Shown: positions 1 to 10,350 of the stretch, in pieces
Layout of the letters: every line of letters starts with the position of its first letter
Numbering within the stretch: the first letter of the stretch is position 1
DNA from: Candidatus Endolissoclinum faulkneri L5
GTDB lineage: Bacteria; Pseudomonadota; Alphaproteobacteria; Thalassobaculales; Thalassobaculaceae
Assembly: GCF_000510265.1 (NCBI RefSeq)
Contig: NZ_CP006745.1
Span: 1,013,654 to 1,077,653 of the forward strand
DNA length: 64,000 bases
Reading direction: 5' to 3'
Position numbers and translations under genes: made by a program
The notes under the pieces: generated by a model
Database searches by the model: none
What the model was told of the DNA's origin: nothing
The model's input: the letters and a program-made list of their open reading frames with translations, nothing else

Positions 1-801
1 CAATGAATATGATGTTTTATATCATAGCCTGACTTATAAAAGTTCATTAATCGATAATGTTTTACAAACAAGTAATGCGCTATTTGTTACTAAAAATCAA
101 AGATAAATTAACAATTTATTAAAAAACTAATAGTTATAGTCAAACGATTTAATTGGCAATGTTATTATAAAAATAATTTTAAATATAGCCTTTATGTTAC
201 TATAAAGGTAACAATTTCTTTCAGAAAGCCAATATTCTTGTTAATATCAATAGTTTAATTAATAGTTAACAATTAATAAATAAAGGCTTTTTAGCTTTTT
301 ATATAATAGTAACGCTGATACTAGAGTATAACAGTAAAAGTAAATACTAGAAAAACAGCAAAGTTTTGCGGCTTACACTTTTGCTATTGTACTTAAAAAT
401 TATTTAAGTTATTTGCCTAGATTACTAATTATGATTTCAAGCGATATCTTGATGCTTAAGAAAGCAAGATATTAAGCAATATGGTTGCAAGCATCTAAAA
501 TGCTTGCTAACTTTTAAATAATTAAAATGCTTCGGTAATAACAGCAATATTAATGTGTAATAATTATACTATTTATTTTTGATATTATTATCAATTAGCA
601 TAAATTTATTATTGATTTTTATTAACTAAATCCATCAAAGAATGTTTAGTGCTAACGATAAGATTCTTTCTAAGAATGCTAAAACTTTATTACTGACAAA
701 CAATATTGACTATGATACGTTAGGAATTGATAATTGTTTTGTTTTTGTAGTTAGTTGATTATTCATAGCAACTAAATGACAGTTTTCTGCTATTTAAAAT
801 T

Positions 802-831
802 AACTACGCAACATGTCGTGCGTGGTTTTTT
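802..831 (+). terminator. Terminator-like hairpin upstream of the zincin-like gene
   Basis: Arms 802-810 and 819-827 pair over 9 bp with one U-G pair and an 8-nt loop. The 3' arm runs into six T residues (826-831). No gene precedes it on the plus strand, so it either ends the transcript of a lost gene or acts as an attenuator in the leader of the gene starting at 892. Confidence 0.5.
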
Positions 832-846
832 ATGTTGTCCCTTTAG

Positions 847-887
847 GCAGCAAACTTTCTCCTTAAAGAGAAAGGGGTTATAGCTGC
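847..887 (+). promoter_or_regulatory. Hairpin enclosing the ribosome binding site
   Basis: An inner stem pairs 855-861 with 868-874 (7 bp, 6-nt loop), and an outer stem pairs 847-851 with 883-887 (5 bp). The likely Shine-Dalgarno sequence (AAAGGGG, 871-877) lies partly in the inner stem and partly in the enclosed loop. The start codon is at 892, five bases after the outer stem. The geometry would reduce translation when folded. Regulation is inferred, not shown. Confidence 0.4.
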
Positions 888-891
888 GCTT

Positions 892-1338
892 ATGTGCGCG
901 CAGAAAGCTCGTCCAGAAATCCTTGCCCCAACCATCGAACAGATGGCTGCTTTGGCGGAGGATGCTTTATCAAATATCCCTCAAAAACTCCTTAAACCAC
1001 TCTCTGGTCTTGCTATTTTAGTAGAAGATTTCCCCGATGAGGAGATGTGTGAAACAATGAACCTTGAAACACCGTTTGATTTGCTCAGCTTCTATCAAGG
1101 ATTATCACTTGACTATCATTCTACAAAAGATGGATTATCAAAATTTGATAGGTTATTTTTGTTTCGTCGATCAATCCTCAATTATTGGATCGATAGCGGC
1201 GATGATCTTTACACGGTAGTGCGTCACGTCTTAATCTATGAGATTGGTCATCATTACGGATACAGCGATAGTGAAATGGAAGAAATAGAACGTCTTGCGA
1301 ACGAGGAAGAAGCCAATGCTCCAGCAGGACGAGCCTAA
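892..1338 (+). CDS. Zincin-like metallopeptidase family protein, first zinc ligand lost
   Basis: This 148-residue protein resembles the small bacterial zincin-like family (Zincin_1, formerly DUF1025), whose members carry a motif of the form HExxHH followed by FGxSD near the C-terminus. Here the region reads RHVLIYEIGHHYGYSD. The glutamate (117) and both later histidines (120, 121) are present, but the first histidine is tyrosine 116, encoded by TAT at 1237-1239, one transition away from CAT. The rest of the reading frame is intact and of normal family length. The cellular role of the family is poorly known. With one zinc ligand missing this copy may be inactive, may bind metal differently, or may act without catalysis. 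The start at 892 is preceded by an AAAGGGG sequence inside a hairpin. It stands alone; the next gene is convergent. Confidence 0.8.
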   Translation: MCAQKARPEILAPTIEQMAALAEDALSNIPQKLLKPLSGLAILVEDFPDEEMCETMNLETPFDLLSFYQGLSLDYHSTKDGLSKFDRLFLFRRSILNYWIDSGDDLYTVVRHVLIYEIGHHYGYSDSEMEEIERLANEEEANAPAGRA

Positions 1339-2279
1339 AACCTAAATTATTCTCAGGAAATTTATTCTAAAAGTATCTCTAAAATTATTTTTACAGCGCG
1401 AATAAATGGATTACTAGTAATCAGAACAGCAAGTAAAATTGTTACTATTAAAGCTAGTACAGTATAAAAAGATAATTTTTACATGTAAATACACTATAAA
1501 AATTATCTAGCAAAGAACACTTTAAGGTTTACGCTTATATCAAAAAACCTCGCTAACTTATGTAATCATAATGTTTAATATTGGCATACCTAACAAAGAT
1601 TAATATATAATTTAAGTTGGATTGATTTACTTACTGAAGTAAAAGATTCAAATATGCTTATTATTGCTAACTTAAGTCATTTAATCTTTTTAACGATAAT
1701 TATTAATATCAATTAATCTAGTAAATAAAAATCATAAAATAATTACATATATTTTAGCTGGCCGAATATTATCATTCGATATAAATTATAATGAACTACT
1801 ATAACCAAGCATAATTAAATATTTTATTTAAAATTAATTATGCTTGGTATATAAAGTCATATGCAGAAACTTACCTATTTAAAGACCTAGACTAGTTAAC
1901 AATTAAAGTAAATTACATAATTATCTAATGCATTAATAAGCTAACATAATAAAGTATTTTTACAAAATACAACATTATACATATGCTAAAGATACCAAAC
2001 AATTACACCCAATTTTCATCAAGATCAAATATTGCTGGTATATTAGCTATATCAGTGTTTTAGATTATTGAAATATATAATACCAACCATCAAATTATAA
2101 AAACGCGCTTTCGAACCTACTAACTTCAATTATCTATTGATTACAAATATAATCACACTGAATATATCAATGACTAGTTCATAGAAGTATTATTGTCGTC
2201 GCTAATCAAACGAAACGCATGTAAGATACTTTGAATAACTAAAGCTAATTGCAGCATTTATTGACATCTTCGCTTGCCA
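1339..2279. other. Non-coding spacer between convergent genes
   Basis: This spacer separates the 3' ends of the zincin-like gene and infC. It is AT-rich with no credible reading frame. The one clear structure is a perfect 15-bp inverted repeat at 1804-1848. I see no recognisable remnant of rpmI or rplT, which often follow infC. Confidence 0.6.
1804..1848. repeat. Perfect 15-bp inverted repeat
   Basis: Arms 1804-1818 and 1834-1848 are exact reverse complements with a 15-nt AT-only spacer. It lies between two converging genes, so it could act as a transcription stop, but no T-run follows it on either strand. Confidence 0.75.
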
Positions 2280-2819
2280 TTACCGCGGAGTTATCACCAT
2301 TATCATTTGTTTGCCTTCAAGCTTGGGGTATGACTCTACCTTAGTAATATCAGCCATATCTTCCTGTACGCGCTTCAATACATTTAAACCAATTTCTTGG
2401 TGTGCCATTTCACGACCACGAAATCGCATAGTTAATTTAACTTTATCTCCGCCGGTTAAGAAACGAATTACGCTACGCATCTTCGTTTGATAATCATGCT
2501 CATTAATGTTGGGGCGCATCTTGATCTCTTTGATCTCAATGACCTTTTGTTTTTTCTTTGCTTCATTGCTTTTCTTCTGTGCTTCGTACTTAAATTTTCC
2601 ATAACCCAAAATCTTGCAAACAGGTGGATCAGCGTTAGGCGACACCTCTACTAAGTCAAGGCCAAATTTTTCCGCTTGCTCAATAGCCTCATCGACACTC
2701 ATCAAGCCTAAAATATCACCATCAGGACCAACGCAGCGCACTTTAGGCACACGAATGTCACGGTTGACCCGAGGGCCGTTTTTTTTGGACTGGGTCAGAT
2801 TAAATGTTGATCTAGCTAT
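2280..2819 (-). CDS. infC: Translation initiation factor IF-3, probable AUA start
   Basis: IF-3 binds the 30S subunit, prevents premature 50S joining and checks the start codon and initiator tRNA. The sequence is a typical IF-3, with the N-terminal domain, a lysine-rich linker ([14 protein letters not shown]) and the C-terminal domain ending in MIMVITPR. The first ordinary start in frame (GTG at 2750) would remove the conserved N-terminus. Upstream of it the frame stays open and encodes [18 protein letters not shown], the expected IF-3 N-terminus. It begins at an ATA codon (2819-2817) followed by [11 protein letters not shown] perfect AGGAGG (2831-2826) sits six bases before that ATA, and no ATG, GTG or TTG lies between the two. 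I therefore place the start at 2819, giving 179 residues. infC in enterobacteria starts with AUU and is autoregulated through it. The gene follows thrS by 16 bp, so the two probably share a transcript. Confidence 0.9.
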   Translation of the reverse strand: MARSTFNLTQSKKNGPRVNRDIRVPKVRCVGPDGDILGLMSVDEAIEQAEKFGLDLVEVSPNADPPVCKILGYGKFKYEAQKKSNEAKKKQKVIEIKEIKMRPNINEHDYQTKMRSVIRFLTGGDKVKLTMRFRGREMAHQEIGLNVLKRVQEDMADITKVESYPKLEGKQMIMVITPR

Positions 2820-2831
2820 AGTTTACCTCCT
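2817..2831 (-). promoter_or_regulatory. Strong Shine-Dalgarno paired with an AUA start codon (infC)
   Basis: On the minus strand AGGAGG (2831-2826) is followed by six bases and ATA (2819-2817). The strength and spacing of the ribosome binding site decide the infC start and imply a non-canonical initiation codon, the type IF-3 discriminates against. Feedback control is inferred by analogy with E. coli infC. Confidence 0.75.
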
Positions 2832-2835
2832 GTTT

Positions 2836-4773
2836 TTACTCAGTAAAGCGACTGGCAGAACAATCTGGAGCCAACGCTTCAATACTTAGTTTATGAACAG
2901 CTTTATCAAGAGTAAGAATTTCTTGCGCCCTTTCACCTATGCGACGAATTACCACTTGCTTGCTTTTGGCTTCTCGAGTACCGATAATAAGCAAGGCAGG
3001 AATCTTTGTCTCAGAATGCTCGCGAACTTTGTAATTAATCTTTTCGTTCCGCAAATCTAGAGCTACACGGCACCCGACAGCCTTGCAACTGGCGGCTACC
3101 TCAAGTGCATAATCTTGAACCGTATTAGTAATCGTTGCCACTACGAGCTGAACTGGCGATAGCCACATCGGAAAACGGCCAGCAAATTGCTCGATTAATA
3201 TACCAATCCAGCGCTCCATAGAACCCAGAATAGCTCTGTGCAATATAACAGGCCGCTTTCGATCACCACTTTCAGCTACATAGGTAGCGTCCAAACGTTC
3301 CGGCAATACAAAATCAACCTGCAAGGTACCACACTGCCAATCACGGCCAATGGCGTCACGTAAAATAAATTCAATCTTTGGGCCATAAAAAGCACCTTCG
3401 CCAGGATTCAGAATAGTTTCCAAACCAGCAGCGATACATGCATCGCGCAAGGCACTCTCAGCTCGATCCCACACCTCTTCTGTACCCGCGCGAATAGCTG
3501 GCCGATCAGAAAAGTTGATTCGAATATCGTGAAAGCTAAAATCGGCATAAATAGATTTTAGCAAATCACAAAACTTTATGCTCTCCTCGGTAATTTGAGA
3601 TTCTGTACAAAAGATATGAGCATCATCCTGAGTAAAAGAACGTACTCGCATAACTCCGTGCAAAGCTCCCGATGGTTCGTTACGATGACATGAGCCAAAC
3701 TCAGCCAAACGAAGAGGCAGATCGCGATAAGACTTTATACCTTGTTTGTAAACTTGTACATGCCCAGGACAATTCATCGGTTTCAGCGCTAATAGCTTAT
3801 CATTTTTAGCACTAGTGGTGAACATATTCTCGTTAAACTTATGCCAATGACCAGAAGCTTCCCATAATGCCTGGTCAATTAACTGCGGCGTCCTAACTTC
3901 CTGATATCCCGCCATATCCAAACGACGACGTAAATACATTTCAATTTCACGATACAATATCCAGCCCTTAGGATGCCAAAATACAGAACCGACTGCATCC
4001 TCTTGGATGTGAAACAAATCAAGCTCACGGCCTATTCGGCGGTGATCGCGTTTTTCAGTCTCTTTCAGCGTTTTAATATGCAACTGCAAAGCCTTCTCAT
4101 CAGCAAAAACTGTACCATAAATCCGTTGAAGTTGCTCGCATTTACTGTCTCCGCACCAATAAGCACCCGCCAAATTCATAAGCTTAAAAGCATGACCAAC
4201 ATCCTTTGTCGATTGACCATGAGGGCCAAGGCAAAGATCAAGAAAATTACCCTGTCGATAAAAAATAATTGTTTCTTCAACAGAGATTTTTTTCGTCAAT
4301 TCAACCTTGAATAATTCTTTTTTTTGCTTGTAATATTCTAATGCTTGATCTCGCGTCCATTCTTCGCGCACAATATTTTCATCACTATCAACAATCTCAT
4401 GCATGCGCTGCTCAATCTTATTGAGATCATCAAGCGTGAACGACTGGCAACGGTAAAAATCATAATAAAAGCCACTATCAATCGATAGCCCTGTGGTTGC
4501 TTGAGCATCAGGATATAAATCCAGAACAGCCTCAGCTAAAATATGCGCGCAGTCGTGACGAATATAGGCAAGTGCTCTTTCTTCTTTACGATCAATCAAA
4601 ACAAGCTTAGCATCCTCGACAATAACAGAGTTAATATCGACTATCTTACCGTTAATCTCAGCGAGAAAAGCATCTTTTGAAAGACTAGAGGCAACATCAG
4701 CAGCAACAGTAAGTGGAGTAACCGGTAAATCATAATAAAGGACTGAACCGTCAGAAAGGCTAATAGCTGGCAT
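2836..4773 (-). CDS. thrS: Threonyl-tRNA synthetase
   Basis: This enzyme charges tRNA-Thr with threonine and edits mischarged Ser-tRNA-Thr. It is 645 residues, the normal full length. In order it has an N-terminal TGS domain (about 1-60), an editing domain with the HxxxH signature at H73 and H77 and a later CLGPHGQST segment, a class II catalytic core (MNCPGHVQVYK, then FGSCHRNEPSGALHGVMRVR with motif 2, then the HRAILGSMERW segment of motif 3) and a C-terminal anticodon-binding domain. No disruption is visible. It lies directly upstream of infC in the same direction, the same partnership as in E. coli thrS-infC. The rpmI-rplT genes that usually follow are not found downstream here. Confidence 0.97.
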   Translation of the reverse strand: MPAISLSDGSVLYYDLPVTPLTVAADVASSLSKDAFLAEINGKIVDINSVIVEDAKLVLIDRKEERALAYIRHDCAHILAEAVLDLYPDAQATTGLSIDSGFYYDFYRCQSFTLDDLNKIEQRMHEIVDSDENIVREEWTRDQALEYYKQKKELFKVELTKKISVEETIIFYRQGNFLDLCLGPHGQSTKDVGHAFKLMNLAGAYWCGDSKCEQLQRIYGTVFADEKALQLHIKTLKETEKRDHRRIGRELDLFHIQEDAVGSVFWHPKGWILYREIEMYLRRRLDMAGYQEVRTPQLIDQALWEASGHWHKFNENMFTTSAKNDKLLALKPMNCPGHVQVYKQGIKSYRDLPLRLAEFGSCHRNEPSGALHGVMRVRSFTQDDAHIFCTESQITEESIKFCDLLKSIYADFSFHDIRINFSDRPAIRAGTEEVWDRAESALRDACIAAGLETILNPGEGAFYGPKIEFILRDAIGRDWQCGTLQVDFVLPERLDATYVAESGDRKRPVILHRAILGSMERWIGILIEQFAGRFPMWLSPVQLVVATITNTVQDYALEVAASCKAVGCRVALDLRNEKINYKVREHSETKIPALLIIGTREAKSKQVVIRRIGERAQEILTLDKAVHKLSIEALAPDCSASRFTE

Positions 4774-5484
4774 TAAAAGTTCTCTATCAAGGGAAGCAGC
4801 ACAATATTAACAAAATAGCACCATATCTCCAATAGACAGAACATTTATTTAAGTAGTAAAACAAAGCTAAAAGATTCAAAAAATATGACAAAACATATTA
4901 GATAATGCTCTACTGTGAGGATATGCAGCCTGAGCGCTTCAAACTAATATAATGAAGTTTAAGCTAGTAAAATAAACAGACAATAGCCTAGACTTCAGTA
5001 AATATTTTTAAGTGCTTAAGACCTTTTTGGTATCTTCATTGCGTCAAAATACAACAAGTTTTTCTCGATCAGTTTTAACAAACTTTCCTAAATCGTATCA
5101 AAAAGTTAGCTACGAATAACAGCGAATAACTAGATTAATCACGACAATCTATCCAATCTAGAATCAACCATACTATGATCGTAAAACAATCATTACCGAA
5201 TGCTATTTTCTTATTTTTTTTTAATTAATAAATTAACTTAACAAAATTATTATAACATCAAGTTTGACCATACATTAAAAAATAATTAGCAAATCTAATA
5301 CTAAATAGCAGTAGAAAATATCCACATCTATTCTAATAGATGGAAAATGCATATAGGGTTATCTACACTTAATGACAACAATTGCAATAATATTAAATTT
5401 TTAGTATAATGAGCTATTGAAGATTCGAGGGAAAATTATTCTATATCTAACAGATGTTCGATTATTCTAGCATTAATAACTTCT

Positions 5485-5516
5485 CAATAGCATAGGCTAG
5501 TAAGCCTATGCTATTG
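5485..5516. repeat. Perfect 14-bp inverted repeat, 4-nt loop
   Basis: Arms CAATAGCATAGGCT (5485-5498) and its exact reverse complement (5503-5516) flank AGTA. No T-run follows on either strand and no gene lies within 700 bp, so a terminator role is not supported. Confidence 0.8.
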
Positions 5517-5646
5517 CCATAACTATGTTAAACGTTTACTTTAGCATTTTTGATATCACGGCTAATTCCTCCAATCTGGCTTGACTAGCAAACACAAGCA
5601 GAAGGCACCATCGGATTAACAATATATTATATAGATGAAGCTTTTT

Positions 5647-5703
5647 AATATAAAAACTAAAAAATAACATCTAGCGCTATGCTCCTATGTTAGTTTTTAT
5701 ATT
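5647..5703. repeat. Perfect 14-bp inverted repeat, 29-nt loop
   Basis: Arms 5647-5660 and 5690-5703 are exact reverse complements. A smaller competing stem (5665-5670 with 5687-5692) lies inside. The arms are A/T-rich, so stability is modest. Confidence 0.65.
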
Positions 5704-6405
5704 TTACAATCAAGGACTTAATCATCTCGATAGATAATTAATAGCAGCAAAACTACGTTAACTTTATATCCATAAACCTTTATGACAACAAAATAAAATG
5801 ACTGACTTAGTAAATTATTCGTTCATACTAAACAATACCAAAATTATTCAGCCACAACCGATTCAAAGCTAACTATAGATAAAAGCTGGCAACAATAAAG
5901 CATTGCCTTATGAAATTAGATTTTCTAAAGTACTGATTTGTTAATCTTCTACTTAATAAATTTTACATCTTGCCAATAGCGTATAACTTCAATTGCACTA
6001 TTGAGCATGTTAGTGAAAAGCAGTAGACTAGTACATAATAGTCACTTATCCTTAAACAACTATATTAATAAATCTTAACAAAAAATCAGGTTAAGTACTA
6101 TAATAACATAAATTTATAGAATTAAAGAAACAAAATGCGCCACAGTTTTCTACAATAACCTATAAACTAAGTGTATATATAACTTTCTTAATTAAAGAAA
6201 ACTTCATCGAGCAGTTAATTAAAGGTTAATAGATTGCTTCCATAGCTATTCCAGAAAAACTTAAAGAATTATTAAAATCGCTCAAGAGCTATTATAGCCG
6301 TTAATCTCATTCCGAATATTGGGTAATGTTAAATATATTTTCCTTACATAGATAGCTATACTAAACTTCACTAGCACAAAATCTTAAATGCAAGAAAGCA
6401 TCACT

Positions 6406-6447
6406 TTCGATTAACAATTGTTTATTTATTAACAAGTGTTAATCGAA
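6406..6447. repeat. Two-step hairpin, 11 + 5 bp
   Basis: An outer perfect stem (6406-6416 with 6437-6447) is followed after one mismatch by an inner perfect stem (6418-6422 with 6431-6435). It lies in the middle of the thrS-dnaJ spacer. Confidence 0.65.
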
Positions 6448-7680
6448 CCGTTTTCTGTATATTATAGAAGAGGGTAGATACACTGTAACCACCTTCAAAA
6501 TTATCTTCTATTTATAAATAAAGTAGTAAAAATAAGGTTGATCGATTTTGGTATTACTTACCTATTATGTCTGATGTTACAACTAGTTTAACTTTAAAAA
6601 CTTCATAGCAAAAATATATTAAGCGTGCTCTAGAAGGCATTACTTATAAATCAGGCTAGGATATTGAAGTTATTGTTTAAGTTAGCAAAACCTAAAAAAT
6701 AATAAATAAATATACAAGCGCTGGAAACGATCAAATATTTTCTCTATTATCACGTAGAAAATGCAAAGCAGATAACGTTTAATGATCTTGCGTAATACAG
6801 GATATTGTTCCGACAAAAAAAGACATTCTTCTGTGTTTTTATAAAACAAACATAATTAATAAATCGACATGAGATTAACATAACACCTAAACAAAATCTT
6901 ATTTATTGTTGTTGTAATAGATAACTTTAAAAATTTCATTTCAAACATCAATTCTATGCTAAATACGAAGTAAGATATTTGAAATGCAATCAGGCAATGA
7001 ATACACCCACCCTAGATAGCAGACTTTTGAATAGCGAATGATTAACTACAAAATAATAATTTTAGCACAAAAAGTAAAAAACCAAGCTATGAACCAATTG
7101 ATATGCTCATGCTAGTTTAAAAAATTATTAAGACAATAAACAACGAAGGTATTATCTCATAATAAACTCATTAGGATCCTATTCAAAGATTAATCGATGA
7201 GATAGGTAATAATTAAGGCATCCAGATCAGCTCTAATAAAGCTTAATAAACTATCTGATACATCGTATAAGATTTTACTCTTTTAAGTGAGGATAATAAA
7301 TAATTCTGCAATAACGCTGCTGTCTAAATTATATTGGCTATTTTATAATAAAAACATGAGAACATCTTCAAGTCGGTAAGGTCATTTTAGGATAATAATT
7401 TATCTATAAATACGAGTATAGAAAAGGAAATAGCACATAATAAGATTATTCAAACAAAAGTACTAAAACTATTAATTTATTTTAAGTAAATTAAGATTAT
7501 GACGCCATGAGCGCTCCTTTAAACCAAAGCACAATAGCAATTAATTGCAAAATGCTTAGTCAGTACGATTTAGTCGTTAGCCAAATCAGCACATTCTTAC
7601 GATAGAGCAAATTCTTAAGAAAGTTTTAAGGAAGTATCTATTTGTTTCTATACCTACAGCGAAGTAAGAAAAATTAAGCT

Positions 7681-7740
7681 CTAATCTTTCGGCAAGGTGC
7701 TATATATATACTAATCTTTCGGCAAGATGCTATATATTAT
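7681..7740. repeat. Tandem duplication of a 30-bp unit
   Basis: Two adjacent copies (7681-7710 and 7711-7740) both start CTAATCTTTCGGCAAG and differ at only a few positions. This is typical of recent replication slippage. There is no coding context. Confidence 0.8.
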
Positions 7741-8248
7741 ACGAATCTGGCACATTATCCGAAATGTTAGCTATACGCTGATATAAACGGTAAGCAATTC
7801 ATGTGGATCACACTAGATAATCAAAGCAAAACTTTATCCAATCCTAACTGAATACTAAGCTAATCTTAGCTAATGGAATTGCTTAAAAGGAATTAGTTAT
7901 CTATTTTAATTTTTACTACCGTAAGATATAATTAATGACAGCAGAAAACATTCTAAGTATTATCTCTCCGCTCGAAATACTTCAAAAAAAATTATAATGA
8001 ACTAGTTATGAAGTCCAAATCAAAGCTCCTTTTAAAAAAGGAAGCTCAAGAATACAGTAAATGATAATTTACAACAGATTATCGCTTAGGATAGCCTTAA
8101 TTCGCATTTATTATATTTTAATGCAAAAAAAATAACGTGACGATACAATAATCAGCTATACTTCGGCTATTCTCTTTATCTAACTAACGTTTTTTTTAAG
8201 AATATTAGCAAGTGTTATCATGCAAAATTTTAGGAGCAGTGATTAGTG

Positions 8249-9373
8249 ATGGCAAAGCGCGATTATTATGAAATATTAGGAGTAAGCCGAAACGCTGATA
8301 AAAATACCCTTAAAAAGGCGTATCGCAATCTTGCAATGCGCTACCATCCAGATCGTAATCAAGGAAATACAGATGCAGAACATAAATTTAAAGAACTTAA
8401 TGAAGCTTACGATATTCTAAAAGACGACGAAAAAAAAGCAGCATATGATCGTTTAGGACATGCGGCATTCGAAGGTGGAGGTTCAAGTCCTGGCCAAGGA
8501 AGCGGCGGTTTTGCTGATATTTTTGAAGAGATGTTTGGAGATTTCATGGGTGGAGGAACAGGACGCCGGAGTACTAGCCCTGGACGTGGTTCTGATTTAC
8601 GCTACAACATGAAGATTAGTCTAGAGGATGCATTTAATGGCAAACAGACCGAAATCCGTGTGCCAAATTTCGTTACTTGCAGTACATGTGATGGAGTAGG
8701 CGCAGAAAAAGGATCAAAGCCAGTTAATTGTCTAATCTGTGGCGGACGAGGTAAGACTAGCAATCAACAGGGTTTCTTTACCATTGAGCGAACCTGTTCT
8801 AGCTGTGGTGGTGCTGGACAAGTTATTGATAATCCTTGTAAAACATGTAACGGTTCTGGTCGTCAACGTAAAGAGAAAACCCTTTCGGTAAATATTCCAG
8901 CCGGCGTGGAGGACGGAACTCGCATCCGCTTGCAAAGCGAAGGCGAAGCTGGTATACGTGGCGCTGCACCAGGAGATCTTTATTTGTTTTTGAATATACA
9001 ATCACATCCAATTTTTCAGCGGGAAGGTTCTGATATTTACTGCAGAGTACCATTAGAAATGGTTACCGCTTCTTTAGGCGGAGCAATCCATGTGCCAACA
9101 ATTGATAGTAAGAGAGCCAAAGTTGCTGTACCATCTGGTACCCAAACTGGGCGACAGTTTCGCTTACGCGGCAAAGGCATGTCAGTGTTGCGTTCAGTAT
9201 CGCGTGGTGATATGTATGTAGAGGTGGAGGTAGAAACTCCAGTCAATCTTACTGATCGACAACGCGAATTATTAGAGGAATTTAAAAAAGACAGTGGAGT
9301 AGAAAAGACTAGTCCACAAAGCCATGGTTTTTTCAATAAAGTAAGGGAACTTTGGGAAGATCTACGCTACTAG
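8249..9373 (+). CDS. dnaJ: Chaperone protein DnaJ
   Basis: DnaJ delivers unfolded clients to DnaK and stimulates its ATPase. The protein is 374 residues and complete: a J domain with HPD at 33-35, a Gly/Phe-rich linker (about 72-115), four CxxCxGxG zinc motifs between about 144 and 204 (CSTCDGVG, CLICGGRG, CSSCGGAG, CKTCNGSG), then the C-terminal client-binding domains. I chose the ATG at 8249 over the GTG at 8246 because MAKRDYYEILGV is the usual beginning and an AGGAG lies at 8232-8236. In most alphaproteobacteria dnaJ follows dnaK in the same direction. Here it faces dnaK tail to tail across a 1-kb spacer, so one of the two has been inverted. It must have its own promoter, which I could not identify. 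Confidence 0.97.
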   Translation: MAKRDYYEILGVSRNADKNTLKKAYRNLAMRYHPDRNQGNTDAEHKFKELNEAYDILKDDEKKAAYDRLGHAAFEGGGSSPGQGSGGFADIFEEMFGDFMGGGTGRRSTSPGRGSDLRYNMKISLEDAFNGKQTEIRVPNFVTCSTCDGVGAEKGSKPVNCLICGGRGKTSNQQGFFTIERTCSSCGGAGQVIDNPCKTCNGSGRQRKEKTLSVNIPAGVEDGTRIRLQSEGEAGIRGAAPGDLYLFLNIQSHPIFQREGSDIYCRVPLEMVTASLGGAIHVPTIDSKRAKVAVPSGTQTGRQFRLRGKGMSVLRSVSRGDMYVEVEVETPVNLTDRQRELLEEFKKDSGVEKTSPQSHGFFNKVRELWEDLRY

Positions 9374-9504
9374 GCTTTTAATTCAAATTATCAAAATATT
9401 CTGGATTTTATTAATCATTTATTTATATACTCGGATATTGCTCTGCAAAAATAGGATTCTTATTATGAATATAATATATTCAATGGGATAAATAATTAGA
9501 GTGC

Positions 9505-9542
9505 TTTATTAGCGTGGATAAATTAATCTTTACGCTAATAAA
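9505..9542. repeat. Perfect 11-bp inverted repeat downstream of dnaJ
   Basis: Arms TTTATTAGCGT (9505-9515) and ACGCTAATAAA (9532-9542) flank a 16-nt loop, 131 bp after the dnaJ stop. It could end the dnaJ transcript, but no T-run follows. Confidence 0.6.
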
Positions 9543-10021
9543 TTTACCAAACTAGTATTAATTTATTATCGGAAATAATAATAGAGTTTATAAAAAATGA
9601 AAGAATAAATTTGCTTACAAACGGAAGTAACCCAACTTACCCGGTTAACAAAGGTAAAATCAGATAATCCAAAAATAGCCCTTCCTAGTTAATCTCCCAA
9701 AGAGCTAACAAATTATGTTATAAAATGATAGTATAAGTAGGCTTAAATATTTAATAGGACAATGTTACTAGATAGCTAACAAAACACTAAAACTAATAAG
9801 CAGATTTCCTATTAAGTTATCTTCTATTATATACTTTATTTGATAGAAATCATAGCTTTATTTTAAAGCTTTAGTAGATGATTATAATAAGTATTAACGA
9901 AATATTAAATAAAAAACAATCCGCTATAAAAATTACACCTTTAAATTTCCTGATTAAGCTATGCTCCAATAAATTCCATTACATGTAGATTACATAAACT
10001 TATCGAATATTACTTACCGAT

Positions 10022-10055
10022 ATTAGATAAATAGAACTTCTTCTATTTATCTAAT
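10022..10055. repeat. Perfect 15-bp inverted repeat, 4-nt loop
   Basis: Arms 10022-10036 and 10041-10055 are exact reverse complements around CTTC. It lies between the converging dnaJ and dnaK genes. Confidence 0.75.
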
Positions 10056-10350
10056 TAGATAAAATAATTTCATCAGAAAGATTTGATAATATAACCACTC
10101 AAAAATAACGGCTGTAACAATTCAAAGTACTTAATTTATTAAGGTTTAACTTTCACTCCTAAAAATAATAAACAAAACATAATAAAACCACCTCTAACAA
10201 GAGAATTCACTCCTTTAGATAGATATCTATTAAGTAACTTCAAATAAACTCTTCATTTAATCTCCTTATATTAAAGGGAATCATACTACCTAATTTACCA
10301 TAAAAGGTACCACAATCCCCTTAAACAAAACCGCTCATGAAAAACCAATT

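Larger units (their letters stand above)
1..891. other. Non-coding spacer with hairpins and a leader
   Basis: This is AT-rich sequence with no credible reading frame. It contains a short hairpin at 487-507 (8-bp arms, 5-nt loop), a terminator-like hairpin at 802-831, and a second hairpin at 847-887 that runs up to the start of the next gene. I recognise no relic of a known gene in the first 780 bases. Confidence 0.6.
4774..8248. other. 3.5-kb non-coding spacer
   Basis: I see no gene here. The sequence is AT-rich with stops in all frames. It holds inverted repeats at 5485-5516, 5647-5703 and 6406-6447, a 30-bp tandem duplication at 7681-7740, and an imperfect hairpin near 8025-8051. The size would fit two to four decayed genes, but I could not recognise any of them. 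Confidence 0.6.

Noticed and set aside
2100-2125. TTCGAACC resembling a tRNA T-arm
   Set aside because: No flanking complementary stems and no acceptor or anticodon arms; not a tRNA.
2614-2889. 91-codon plus-strand frame over infC and thrS
   Set aside because: It is antisense to two firmly identified genes.
5310-5370. Sequences resembling DnaA boxes (TATCCACAT, TTATCTACA), possible origin
   Set aside because: Only two imperfect matches, with no cluster, AT-unwinding module or origin-associated gene nearby.
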